DNA of 13,854 bases from an uncultured bacterium (GTDB lineage Bacteria; Actinomycetota; Coriobacteriia; Coriobacteriales; Coriobacteriaceae), in NCBI GenBank assembly GCA_905215765.1, contig CAJMRP010000050.1, positions 1 through 13,854 of the forward strand, written 5' to 3'. Shown here piece after piece: positions 5,386-12,672 of this stretch. Numbering within the stretch: the first letter of the stretch is position 1; each line of letters starts with the position of its first letter. Both the position numbers and the translations under genes were made by a program. The notes beneath the pieces are model-generated. The model searched no databases, was not told the DNA's origin, and was given only the letters and a program-made list of their open reading frames with translations.

Positions 5386-6633
5386 ATGGACGAAGGAGAG
5401 ATGAGGGCTGGGGCCGCTCGTGTGGCCATCGATCTTGGGGACGTGTTGCCGTTCGACGGTTTCGACGAACTCCGTCATGAGGTCTTCGCCCGTGCCCTTA
5501 TCATCGAGGGAACGGGGCGACGCGCCTGCGTCCTTTCGCTTGAGGTCACCTCGATCGCTCCGGCTCTACTCGCCGATCTGCGTGAGATTGTTGAGGATGC
5601 CGCCAATTGCAGCGGTGCTTATTCTTGGGTGGTTCCTACCCACACGTTTTCCATGCCTCACGTCCGTACTCCCGGGCATCTTGCCGACGATGCTACCCGC
5701 AATCGCAACGAGCGCTATCGCGCAGCACTCGTCGCTGCCGCCCGCACGGCTGTCGAGCGCGCTGTTGCGGGCATTCGCTCCGTCACTCTCGCCACTGTGG
5801 AGGGCGAATGCCCCGTGAACGTTAATCGCGACATCGAGACGCCTGCCGGCTGGTGGTTGGGCTCGAATCCCAGGGGGTTTGCCGACCACACGATGCCCGT
5901 ACTCGCCATAAGGGATGCCGGGGGCGAGTATGTTGCCGTGCTCGCGACGGCGGACGTTCAGTCCTCCGTGCTCGACGGGTCGCGCGACTCCGAGGGGAGG
6001 CGCATGGCGAGCGGAGACCTCTTTGGTTTTGCCGCCATGTCACTCGAGCGCGAGCTGGGCGGCGTTGCCCTGTTGCTGCCAGGCGCCGCGGGCGACCAAA
6101 GTCCGGCGGAGCGCGCCATGAACGTCATGTTCGATGCGGCCGGCGTTAAGCAGACGGTCGATGCCCATGAGGACGGATACCGCATGTTGCACCAGCAGGG
6201 GCAGGCCTTGGGCGATGCTTTAATCGAGACCGCTCGCATGGCGCGTGAGGATGACGCTACCGGCATCGATGCCCGCACGGTCGACGTTCTCCTGCCCGCT
6301 CAGACACGCGCCGATTTTCACTCTTTGGCTCCGCACCGAACGTATGAGTTTCATGCCGCTGGCGAGCAGCGCACGAGGGTCTATCTGCTCCGGCTGGGAA
6401 ACGTCGAGCTTGTCGGCGTACAACCCGAGGTCTCGAGTGCATTCGGCGCCACTGTGCGCGCCGCTCGGTCCGGCTCTGTGTTCTTTGCCACGCTCGTCAA
6501 CGGCGGACAGAAGTACCTACCGGCTCCCGACGCGTACGAAAAGATCACCTATGAGGCCATGAACTCCGGTTTTGCCGCCGGATCCCATGAGCGCCTCGTC
6601 GAAATCATCATTGCCGCCTTGAATGCGGCGTGA
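5386..6633 (+). CDS. Neutral ceramidase-fold hydrolase-like protein, divergent paralogue
   Basis: This 415-residue cytoplasmic protein is distantly related to neutral/alkaline ceramidases (PF04734-like). Visible family landmarks are an opening AGAARVAIDL strand, a SLEVTSI strand, THTF at residues 85-88 (ceramidases have THTH), GAAGDQSP at 233-240 holding the serine position, QPEVSS with E348, and NGGQKYLPAP with Y377. The second histidine of THTH and the later NFAxHP-type histidine are not evident (the region reads LATADVQSS), so the zinc site is probably altered. ATG 5386 has AGGGGAG (5371-5377) 8 bases before it; the longer open frame upstream overlaps the previous gene. The next gene follows 18 bases later, so they are surely co-transcribed. 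The two ceramidase-like proteins may work as a pair. The substrate is unknown. Confidence 0.72.
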   Translation: MDEGEMRAGAARVAIDLGDVLPFDGFDELRHEVFARALIIEGTGRRACVLSLEVTSIAPALLADLREIVEDAANCSGAYSWVVPTHTFSMPHVRTPGHLADDATRNRNERYRAALVAAARTAVERAVAGIRSVTLATVEGECPVNVNRDIETPAGWWLGSNPRGFADHTMPVLAIRDAGGEYVAVLATADVQSSVLDGSRDSEGRRMASGDLFGFAAMSLERELGGVALLLPGAAGDQSPAERAMNVMFDAAGVKQTVDAHEDGYRMLHQQGQALGDALIETARMAREDDATGIDARTVDVLLPAQTRADFHSLAPHRTYEFHAAGEQRTRVYLLRLGNVELVGVQPEVSSAFGATVRAARSGSVFFATLVNGGQKYLPAPDAYEKITYEAMNSGFAAGSHERLVEIIIAALNAA

Positions 6634-6651
6634 CACAGAAGGAGAACGTGC

Positions 6652-7770
6652 ATGAACATTGGACACGCGCGCCGCAAAATCACCCCACAGGGCGACATCT
6701 ACCTGATTGGCTACCGCAATCTTCCCAACCGTCTTGAACCTGCGACGGGCGTCCATGACGACGTCTTCGCCAACGCCATTCTCTTCCAGCAAGGCGAACG
6801 TGAAGTGTTTCTCTTTAATGCCGATGTCCTCGAGTTCGAGGAAAGCATGGCCGAGGAAGTCAAGACAATGCTCGCCGAGCGCTACGGCATTGACCGTGAT
6901 TGCGTCCTGCTCTCGGCGACGCACGACCATACTTCAATCGTCGCTTACCACCGCAGCTGGTGGACGGGAAAATTCGACGAGAACTACTACCGCTGGTTCC
7001 TCGATACCATTTGCCAATGCTTTGAGGAGTGCCGCGCCAACGCACAGCCCGCGATTTGTCGCTTGGGCAAGCGGGTCATCACCGGTTTCTACGACAACCG
7101 CATCATCCCAGGTGAACTCGCCGACAATGAGGTCATTGTCGTATCGTTCTTCGATACCGAAGGCAAGCCATTTGCGGGCTTTGTGAACTGGGCGGTGCAT
7201 TCCGCTTGCGTCGGACCCGACTGCACGGAGCTCACGAGCGAACTCGCCGGTCTCACCGGCAAAAAGCTCGCTCAGAGTCTTGGTTACTATCCGGCCATGG
7301 TCGTCGGTGCTGCTGGCGACTGTAGCGACCGCAATTTTCGCCAGGGACGCGGCATTCCCGAGGTCGAGCGCGTTTCGACCGGTCTTGCCGAGGCGATTTC
7401 CCAGATCAAGCTCGATCGCGAGGTCGTTCTCGACCGCATCGAGCCTCAGACGTTCTATCACACCGTTGCCCATGACGACTTTTCGCTCACGCTTAAGTGT
7501 GCCGTCATCAGTTTGGGCGGCCTGCATCTCTTTGTGTTCCCGAGTGAGCTCGGCAGCGACTTGGGTATTCGCATGAAGCGCGAATGCCCGGTCGAGGGAA
7601 TAGTTTGCGGTTACACCAACGGCTATTTCGAGTATTTCCTTCCGGCACGCGAGTACGGCCTCTCCTTTGAGACCGAGCGTACTCAGATTCCCCAGGGCGA
7701 ACCGGAACGTCTGTGTGACAAGTTCTGCCAGACGACGAGACTTCTCGGCGCAGCAGATTCGCGTTTGTAG
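6652..7770 (+). CDS. Neutral ceramidase-fold zinc hydrolase, cytoplasmic
   Basis: The 372-residue product shows the N-terminal domain of the neutral/alkaline ceramidase family. Landmarks are GHARRKITPQGD at the start, ATHDHTS with H91 and H93, NWAVHS with H183, GAAGDCS with S225 at the nucleophile position, FPSELGSDLG with E299, and YTNGYFEYFLPAREY with Y325 and Y328. These match the zinc ligands and catalytic serine of bacterial ceramidase, so an active amide (or ester) hydrolase is likely. It lacks a signal peptide and the C-terminal domain of secreted ceramidases (usually 600 residues or more), so it should act on a cytoplasmic substrate, perhaps the product imported by the PTS permease downstream. 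AAGGAG (6639-6644) lies 7 bases before the ATG. Ceramide itself is an unlikely substrate in this setting. Confidence 0.82.
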   Translation: MNIGHARRKITPQGDIYLIGYRNLPNRLEPATGVHDDVFANAILFQQGEREVFLFNADVLEFEESMAEEVKTMLAERYGIDRDCVLLSATHDHTSIVAYHRSWWTGKFDENYYRWFLDTICQCFEECRANAQPAICRLGKRVITGFYDNRIIPGELADNEVIVVSFFDTEGKPFAGFVNWAVHSACVGPDCTELTSELAGLTGKKLAQSLGYYPAMVVGAAGDCSDRNFRQGRGIPEVERVSTGLAEAISQIKLDREVVLDRIEPQTFYHTVAHDDFSLTLKCAVISLGGLHLFVFPSELGSDLGIRMKRECPVEGIVCGYTNGYFEYFLPAREYGLSFETERTQIPQGEPERLCDKFCQTTRLLGAADSRL

Positions 7771-7963
7771 GCCTGATTGCGTGACATGGGCCAATGAGGC
7801 TCGCCGCCATGTGATCGGCATCTTCCATCTTCTCTGCCGTTTCGCATCCCGGGCGTACGTGCGTCCGCGGATTTCAAAGGGGGAAGCGGGTTCCTTGCCC
7901 TCCCACGTCGACTACGGAGGCATGAAATCGATGCTATACCCCGCTCAGAAAAAGGAGAATTCC
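7771..7963 (+). other. 193-base gap inside the operon with inverted repeats
   Basis: No gene is seen. ACATGG (7784-7789) and CCATGT (7807-7812) enclose a second small repeat, GCC (7790-7792) and GGC (7798-7800), which could fold as a hairpin soon after the ceramidase-like gene. A G-rich then C-rich stretch follows (about 7878-7903). No T-run is present, so termination is unlikely; RNA processing or a leader for the PTS gene is possible. An in-frame ATG at 7922 behind GGAGG would add 14 residues to the PTS protein, but with only one base of spacing. Confidence 0.35.
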
Positions 7964-9406
7964 ATGAAATACCAGAAGCTTTGCGATGAAATCATCACAA
8001 AGGTCGGTGGTCGAGACAATGTGTTAGACGTGAGCCACTGCATTACGCGTCTCCGCTTCCACCTCAAGGATGAATCGCTCGCCCAGACCAATGAGCTTAA
8101 GGCGACGAAGGGCGTCGTTGACGTCATCCAGGCCGGCGGACAGTATCAGGTCGTGATTGGTGCCACTGTCGAGGCCGTCTACAACGACCTTGTTCAGATT
8201 GGCGGGTTCGACTCCAAACCCGCACTCGATATCGATGAAGGCGACGACGTCAAAAAGGGCGATCCATTCTCGCGTCTGCTGGCCATCATCTCCGAGATTC
8301 TGCAACCGGTTCTTGGCGTGCTTATGGCCGGTGGCTTTATCAAGTCGATGCTCGCGCTCTGCACGGTTGCCGGTTGGCTTGCCAAGGACAGCAATACGTA
8401 TGTGACGCTCTCGGCAATCGGAGATTCGGTCTTCTATTACTTTCCGCTAATCATTGGCTGGACGTCGGCCAAGAAGTTCGGACTTAAGCCCGTTATGGGA
8501 ATGGCGCTCGGCGGTATCCTCGTCTACCCGACGCTCGTTGGCCTTATGGGCGGAGATCCGCTCTACACGCTCGGCGCCGGCACGGTCTTCGAGTCCAATG
8601 TCTACGGTGATATTTTTGGCATCCCGCTGATCATGCAGAATTACTCATCGACGATTCTGCCTGCGATCTTTATCGTCTGGATTGCCTCCAAGGTACACAA
8701 GGCCCTTTCTAACGCGCTGCCCGCGCTTGTGAGCTCGTTCTTCTCCAACATCCTGACGCTCCTCATTTGCGGCATCCTTGGCCTGCTTGTGGTCGGTCCG
8801 GTCATGACGGTCCTCTCCAATATCGTTGCCCAGATCATTCTGATGCTCATCAACTTCCAACCCGCCATCGCCGGCTTCGTCATCGGCACGTTCTGGAGCC
8901 TGCTCGTCATGTTCGGCCTGCACTGGGGTATCATCCCGCTGTGGTTTCTCGATGTCGCAACCTACGGCTATGACCTCATTAACCCGCTCGTGTATGCAGG
9001 CGGTTGTGCCATCGCCGGCGCTGTGCTTGGCATGATCATCCGAACCAAGGACTCCGAGGAAAATGCTGCCGTCAACATTCCCGCCCTTGTCTCTTCGATT
9101 TTCGGTGTCAACGAGCCTGCGCTTTACGCCATCTTGCTGCCGCGTAAGCGCCTTATGTGGGCAACCTTTATTTCCGCTGGTGTAGGCGGCGCCATTGCCG
9201 GCCTCATGGGTGCCAAGCTCTATGCCTTCGGCGCCTCCGGCCCGCTCGGTTTCCCGAGCTTTATTAACCCTGCCGGCATCGACACGGGTTTTATCGGCCT
9301 TGTCATCTCCGGTGTGGTCGCTTTCGTTCTGGCTCTTGTCGCCGCTATGGTGATCGGTACCAAGAAGGACGAGGGCGGTAAGGCACTCAACATCTCGGTG
9401 GACTAG
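7964..9406 (+). CDS. PTS sugar permease, EIIBC of the glucose/beta-glucoside superfamily
   Basis: This 480-residue membrane protein imports and phosphorylates a sugar. Residues 1-85 form the EIIB domain, with the phosphorylated cysteine C26 in DVSHCITRLRFHL. From about residue 105 the EIIC domain follows (LQPVLGVLMAGGFIKS, YYFPLIIGW, then many membrane spans). E384 in FGVNEPALYAILLP corresponds to the conserved GITEP glutamate that binds sugar. There is no EIIA domain, so phosphate must come from a shared EIIA in trans, as in MurP, TreB and SacP, which have similar lengths. AAAGGAG (7951-7957) lies 6 bases before ATG 7964. It is the last gene of the operon, and the partner enzymes upstream suggest an acylated or amide-bearing sugar conjugate. 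No phosphoglycosidase lies nearby. Confidence 0.93.
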   Translation: MKYQKLCDEIITKVGGRDNVLDVSHCITRLRFHLKDESLAQTNELKATKGVVDVIQAGGQYQVVIGATVEAVYNDLVQIGGFDSKPALDIDEGDDVKKGDPFSRLLAIISEILQPVLGVLMAGGFIKSMLALCTVAGWLAKDSNTYVTLSAIGDSVFYYFPLIIGWTSAKKFGLKPVMGMALGGILVYPTLVGLMGGDPLYTLGAGTVFESNVYGDIFGIPLIMQNYSSTILPAIFIVWIASKVHKALSNALPALVSSFFSNILTLLICGILGLLVVGPVMTVLSNIVAQIILMLINFQPAIAGFVIGTFWSLLVMFGLHWGIIPLWFLDVATYGYDLINPLVYAGGCAIAGAVLGMIIRTKDSEENAAVNIPALVSSIFGVNEPALYAILLPRKRLMWATFISAGVGGAIAGLMGAKLYAFGASGPLGFPSFINPAGIDTGFIGLVISGVVAFVLALVAAMVIGTKKDEGGKALNISVD

Positions 9407-9426
9407 TCTTTCTGCGCACTTTAACT

Positions 9427-9470
9427 AAATATGCCTCGGCGGCGACGTGCCGCCCGAGGCATATTTGTAT
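9427..9470 (+). terminator. Strong, probably bidirectional terminator after the PTS gene
   Basis: A long hairpin pairs 9427-9443 with 9449-9466 (AAATATGCCTCGGCGGC against its complement, one bulged C), with a GACGT loop. The A/T-rich stem base gives a T-run on either strand, so it can also end the LysR transcript arriving from the right. Confidence 0.9.
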
Positions 9471-9528
9471 TATGTGCCGTTGTCAGCGTGTTTGCGGACA
9501 CAGGTCTGCGGTTGTGGAGCAGCGGGGA

Positions 9529-10452
9529 TTATGACGGTCGTGCCGCGGTGGAAGATGTACGGTCGCCCTGCAGGAGCTGACGGTAGGGGAGGAAGCCGAT
9601 GAACGAGACGACCGCCTGCGAGTGCGCGGCGTTCCGCTTGAGGTAGAGCCTGACCTCGGAGGTCGTCGCGGGCTCAAGCGGCACCAGGGCTACCTTTCCG
9701 CTGGCAAGCGATTCCGCCGGCTTGCGCATGAGGAATGAGACGCCGGCGCCGCGCGCGACAAGGGAGATGATGTTCTCGGCTCGTTTGCCGGTGAACGTAA
9801 CACGTGGGCCAAATTCAGCTTCGCGACAAAGGGAAAGGACGAGCTCGCTTACGAACGAGCCTTGGGGAAGCATGAGGAAATTCTCGTCGATAAGGTCGTC
9901 TATCTCAACGGCGTCACGTTCGGCGAGCGGATGGTCGAGCGGAAGGACGGCCACGAGCCGGTCGGTCGTAAAGGGAATCTTTTTGAACTCCGGCTCGATG
10001 GCGCCGCCGTCACGGATGAAGGCCAGGTCAATGTCCTCGTGCAGGAGCATGCGCTTGAGTGTGTCGCCCTCGCCCTCGATGAGCTCAACAGAATATGAGG
10101 GGTTCGCCTGCTGAAAATCGATGACGGCGTCCGTGATCCCATAAGGGGCCATAATGGGGATAGAACCTACGGTGAGGTGCTCGAGCGGCTCACCTGCGCC
10201 TATTTGAATGGCGGCAAGATAGCGGTGCTGAAGCGTCGCAATTTTTTGCGCATAGGGGAGGAGCGCTTCACCTTGCGCGGTGAGTGTTACGTGGCGCTGG
10301 CTTCGATCGATGAGCTTGCAGCCGAGTTCGTGCTCCATTGCCATGATGTGCTTGGAGAGGGTTGATTGCGACATGAAAAGCAGTTCCGCCGCATCAAGAA
10401 ACGTGCGTGACTGCGCTAAGATGGCGAATTCGCCAAAGCGGCTGATATCCAT
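9529..10452 (-). CDS. LysR-family transcriptional regulator, candidate regulator of the PTS operon
   Basis: The 307-residue product has an N-terminal LysR winged helix-turn-helix (residues 2-62, SRTFLDAAELLFMSQSTLSKHI, then the wing CKLIDRSQRHVTLTAQGEALLPYA), a linker helix and an effector-binding domain from about residue 90 (LEHLTVGSIPIMAPYGITD) to 290. A ~17-residue polar tail ends the protein. GGAGG (complement of 10460-10464) lies 7 bases before the ATG and is part of the palindrome GGAGGCCTCC. The gene lies 36 bases downstream of the deformylase on the same strand and convergent with the PTS operon. The LysR-type activator site at 4227-4263 makes it the nearest candidate activator, but the link is inferred only from proximity. 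Confidence 0.92.
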   Translation of the reverse strand: MDISRFGEFAILAQSRTFLDAAELLFMSQSTLSKHIMAMEHELGCKLIDRSQRHVTLTAQGEALLPYAQKIATLQHRYLAAIQIGAGEPLEHLTVGSIPIMAPYGITDAVIDFQQANPSYSVELIEGEGDTLKRMLLHEDIDLAFIRDGGAIEPEFKKIPFTTDRLVAVLPLDHPLAERDAVEIDDLIDENFLMLPQGSFVSELVLSLCREAEFGPRVTFTGKRAENIISLVARGAGVSFLMRKPAESLASGKVALVPLEPATTSEVRLYLKRNAAHSQAVVSFIGFLPYRQLLQGDRTSSTAARPS

Positions 10453-10454
10453 AG

Positions 10455-10464
10455 GGAGGCCTCC
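10455..10464 (-). promoter_or_regulatory. Ribosome binding site inside a perfect palindrome
   Basis: GGAGGCCTCC before the LysR ATG is self-complementary, so the ribosome binding site can pair only intermolecularly or in a strained fold. It may simply be a coincidence of a strong GGAGG followed by CCTCC. Confidence 0.3.
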
Positions 10465-10488
10465 GGTACCCTCATTTTGGCAGGTGGC

Positions 10489-10899
10489 CTAAACCACGAC
10501 GCCATTGCAGTGGTCGATTTCGTGCTGGATGATCTCGGCGGTGTAGCCCGAGAAGTTTTTGATGCGGTGGACGAAGTTCTCGTCCAAATACTCCACCTTA
10601 ATGCGGCGATAGCGGGTACAGGGACGCTCGCCGATTAGCGAGAGGCATCCTTCGCTTGTCTGATAGGCATTGACCTGCTCAAGAATTTGAGGGTTGTACA
10701 TCAGGAGCGTCCTGTTGCCGTCCTTTACGCAGATGATGCGTTTGCGCACGCCGATCATGTTGGCGGCGAGGCCCACGCACTCGCGCTCATGCTCGTGGAG
10801 TGTATCTAGGAGATCCTGCCCGGTCGCGGCGTCATCGGGGCCCGCGTCTTCGGAAGGCAGGCGCAAAAAGAACTCGGATTTCATGATGGGCTTAATCAT
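10489..10899 (-). CDS. def: Short variant peptide deformylase
   Basis: This 136-residue cytoplasmic protein belongs to the peptide deformylase family, which removes the formyl group from new proteins. The metal-binding residues are all present: C85 in EGCLSL, and H126 and H130 in QHEIDH with catalytic E127. Motif I (normally GxGLAAxQ) reads CVGLAANM, so the first Gly is Cys and the catalytic Gln is M48. It is shorter than the usual 150-190 residues and starts MIKPIMKSEFFL, a form seen in a secondary deformylase group of Gram-positive bacteria. The ATG at 10899 has GAGGAG 6 bases upstream; the longer open frame to 11115 runs through the divergent promoter region. LysR follows 36 bases downstream, probably in the same transcript. 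Whether it acts on general proteins is uncertain. Confidence 0.88.
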   Translation of the reverse strand: MIKPIMKSEFFLRLPSEDAGPDDAATGQDLLDTLHEHERECVGLAANMIGVRKRIICVKDGNRTLLMYNPQILEQVNAYQTSEGCLSLIGERPCTRYRRIKVEYLDENFVHRIKNFSGYTAEIIQHEIDHCNGVVV

Positions 10900-10971
10900 G
10901 GCGGGCTCCTCATGTCTTATGCTTTCGTGGACTTTTAATAATAGCGCGGAAGGAAAGCTGTGCGTCCGCGT

Positions 10972-10977
10972 TACAAT
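10972..10977 (+). promoter_or_regulatory. Candidate -10 element for the MFS transporter
   Basis: TACAAT matches the -10 consensus at five of six positions. No convincing -35 is seen. If used, the transcript would begin near 10984 and include both leader hairpins. Confidence 0.4.
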
Positions 10978-10998
10978 CTTTCGACGTTGGACCATGTT

Positions 10999-11058
10999 GC
11001 CAGATTCGTCGTGTACGGCGTCTGGCGTAAGTCTAGGGCTCATTTTTCGCCCTGGACT
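10999..11058 (+). promoter_or_regulatory. Two tandem hairpins in the MFS transporter leader
   Basis: The first hairpin (10999-11026) pairs GCCAGA with TCTGGC and, inside a UU bulge, CGTCG with CGGCG around loop TGTA. The second (11030-11058) pairs AGTCTAGGGC with GCCCTGGACT, one U-G wobble, around a 9-base loop. Both lie upstream of the ribosome binding site at 11091. Nothing identifies a known riboswitch; attenuation or a regulator site are both possible. Confidence 0.5.
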
Positions 11059-11104
11059 GTTCCTCTGGGGCGATGCGACTGTCGTTCCAAGAGGAAGGAA
11101 ATGC

Positions 11105-12520
11105 ATGGGGAGCAAATCTCAGCAACAAGTTCAAGTAGCGCCATCGGCCACTGCGGCGATTCTCGTCGTAATGTATATTGCAGCCTTTGTTGCCGCGTTT
11201 AACGAGAACATCATTAACGTGGCGTTGCACGACATTATGGCAGCCTTTTCGGTGAGTGCCACCACGGCGCAGTGGCTCGTCTCGGGCTACATGATCGTGA
11301 CGTCGATCTTTACGGCCATCATGGCCTTCCTGTCCGGCCGTTTCTCGACGCGCAAGCTGCTGTTTTTCGCATGCGGATGCATGGTCGCCGGCGAAGTTCT
11401 GTGTCTGGTCGCTCCGTCGTTTAGCGTTTTGCTGCCAAGCCGTATTTTGCAGGCCGCGGGATCGGGTATCTTGTTCCCGCTCATGATGAACGTGGTGCTG
11501 TCTTGCGCCCCGCGCGAGAAGCTTGGTCTGTATCTGAGCCTGGGCGGTGCCTGCATTACGCTGGGGCCGGCGTTTGGACCCGTGATCAGCGGTCTTATGT
11601 GCACGTTGTTTGGCTGGAGGGCGGTGTTCGTAGTGCCGCTGGTGGGCGGCATTGTGGTCGCTGCGGCGGGCGTAAAGCTTGTTCAGAATGTCGGAGAGCG
11701 TTCGAACGCCACGCTTGATATTCTGTCGGTTGTTTTGCTCGCTGCCGGTATTACGGCATTTGTGTATTCCGTAGGCGAGTTCTCAACCAATCTGATTGCC
11801 GGCATCGCGACGCTCTTCGCCGCCACTGTGCTGCTCGGCCTGTTTGCGGCCCGTCAGCTCAAGCTCGAGCATCCGGTGCTTAACGTGCGTCCCATGGCGA
11901 GCGTTCGTTTTTGGCCTGCGTGCCTGCTTGTGGTGGTGTCGATGATGACGACGTTCTCGATGAGCGTTTTGTTGCCGCTCTATTTTGAGGGCGCATACGG
12001 CATGACCGCACTTATTGCGGGCTTGCTCATTTTGCCGGCGATTGCCTGCAACGCCGTGACCTCGATTGTGGGCGGACGCGTGATGGACGCCCGTGGCGCA
12101 TGGCCGCTGCTGCCGATCGGCTTTGCCCTGATTGCCGTGGGGCAGACTGCCATCTCGATGACGGCGGCAAGCATGAACATCGGCGTCGTCGTGGCACTGA
12201 CCGTTGTGGTGTATGCCGGAGTCGGTTTGGTGCTGAGCCCCTCGCAAACGGCCGGCTTGGAGACGCTGCCTGCCGCTGAACATCCTCACGGAACGGCATT
12301 GCTTAACACGTGGAACATGATTGCCGCATCGTTTGGCCCGTCGCTGTTTATCGGCCTGCTCTCGAGTTCTGCGGCGACTGCCGGCGCGGCTGGCGCTGCG
12401 ACCGACGTTGCCCAGGCGATTGGATTTTCAGCTGCCGTGCGTGTGGCGGCTGTAATTGCCGTGGTCGGGTTCGTGGTGTCGCTGGTGTACGCTCGTCGCG
12501 AGTCGCACATGTCGCATTAA
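11105..12520 (+). CDS. MFS transporter, DHA2 (EmrB/QacA-type) drug efflux family
   Basis: This 471-residue proton-driven efflux pump sits in the cytoplasmic membrane. It shows the first-helix motif NENIINVALHDIMAAF (residues 33-48), QWLVSGYMI, the motif A loop GRFSTRK (78-84), QAAGSGILFPL, motif C in LGPAFGPVISG (153-163) and FGWRAVFVVPL, which together mark the 14-helix DHA2 family. ATG 11105 has GGAAGG (11093-11098) 6 bases upstream. The in-frame extension further upstream runs back into the divergent deformylase promoter region and is not protein-like. The gene is divergent from def across 205 bases. No terminator is apparent after the stop; TGTGCACA (12523-12530) is only an 8-bp palindrome. 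The substrate is unknown. Confidence 0.92.
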   Translation: MGSKSQQQVQVAPSATAAILVVMYIAAFVAAFNENIINVALHDIMAAFSVSATTAQWLVSGYMIVTSIFTAIMAFLSGRFSTRKLLFFACGCMVAGEVLCLVAPSFSVLLPSRILQAAGSGILFPLMMNVVLSCAPREKLGLYLSLGGACITLGPAFGPVISGLMCTLFGWRAVFVVPLVGGIVVAAAGVKLVQNVGERSNATLDILSVVLLAAGITAFVYSVGEFSTNLIAGIATLFAATVLLGLFAARQLKLEHPVLNVRPMASVRFWPACLLVVVSMMTTFSMSVLLPLYFEGAYGMTALIAGLLILPAIACNAVTSIVGGRVMDARGAWPLLPIGFALIAVGQTAISMTAASMNIGVVVALTVVVYAGVGLVLSPSQTAGLETLPAAEHPHGTALLNTWNMIAASFGPSLFIGLLSSSAATAGAAGAATDVAQAIGFSAAVRVAAVIAVVGFVVSLVYARRESHMSH

Positions 12521-12604
12521 TGTGTGCACATAGATTCTGCAGCTAGATTGGATGGCGACACCATAAACTAATGGACGTTTTGCCGAGAGGCATGAATGTT
12601 TAAA

Positions 12605-12658
12605 GCGCAAAGAGTGCGCGACGGGCCCCGCGAATGGGGCGATGATGCCCGAGAGGGC
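12605..12658 (+). promoter_or_regulatory. Leader with three consecutive small hairpins
   Basis: GCGCA/TGCGC (12605-12619, loop AAGAG), GCCCC/GGGGC (12625-12640, loop GCGAAT) and GCCC/GGGC closing a GAGA tetraloop of GNRA type (12647-12658) follow one another, ending just before the ribosome binding site AAGGAG (12663-12668). CGGG at 12622-12625 could alternatively pair with CCCG at 12648-12651, so two folds compete. A structured regulatory leader is plausible. Confidence 0.45.
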
Positions 12659-12672
12659 CAAGAAGGAGTCTC

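Noticed and set aside
6934..7821. 295-codon minus-strand frame over the second ceramidase-like gene
   Set aside because: Shadow of a gene with conserved catalytic motifs on the plus strand; no protein-like features.
7667..7963. Longer N-terminus for the PTS protein, 99 codons
   Set aside because: The EIIB domain begins at MKYQKLCDEII and ATG 7964 has an ideal ribosome binding site; the extension overlaps the previous gene.
10694..11104. Longer N-terminus for the MFS transporter
   Set aside because: It would run antisense through the deformylase gene; the family start fits ATG 11105.
10900..11115. Longer N-terminus for the deformylase
   Set aside because: The family starts at MIKPIMK and ATG 10899 has GAGGAG upstream; the extension crosses the divergent promoter region.
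11073..11138. 21-codon leader frame overlapping the MFS start (MRLSFQEEGNAW...)
   Set aside because: Its GGGG stretch is only two bases from the ATG, a poor ribosome binding site, and it has no feature of known leader peptides such as repeated regulatory codons.
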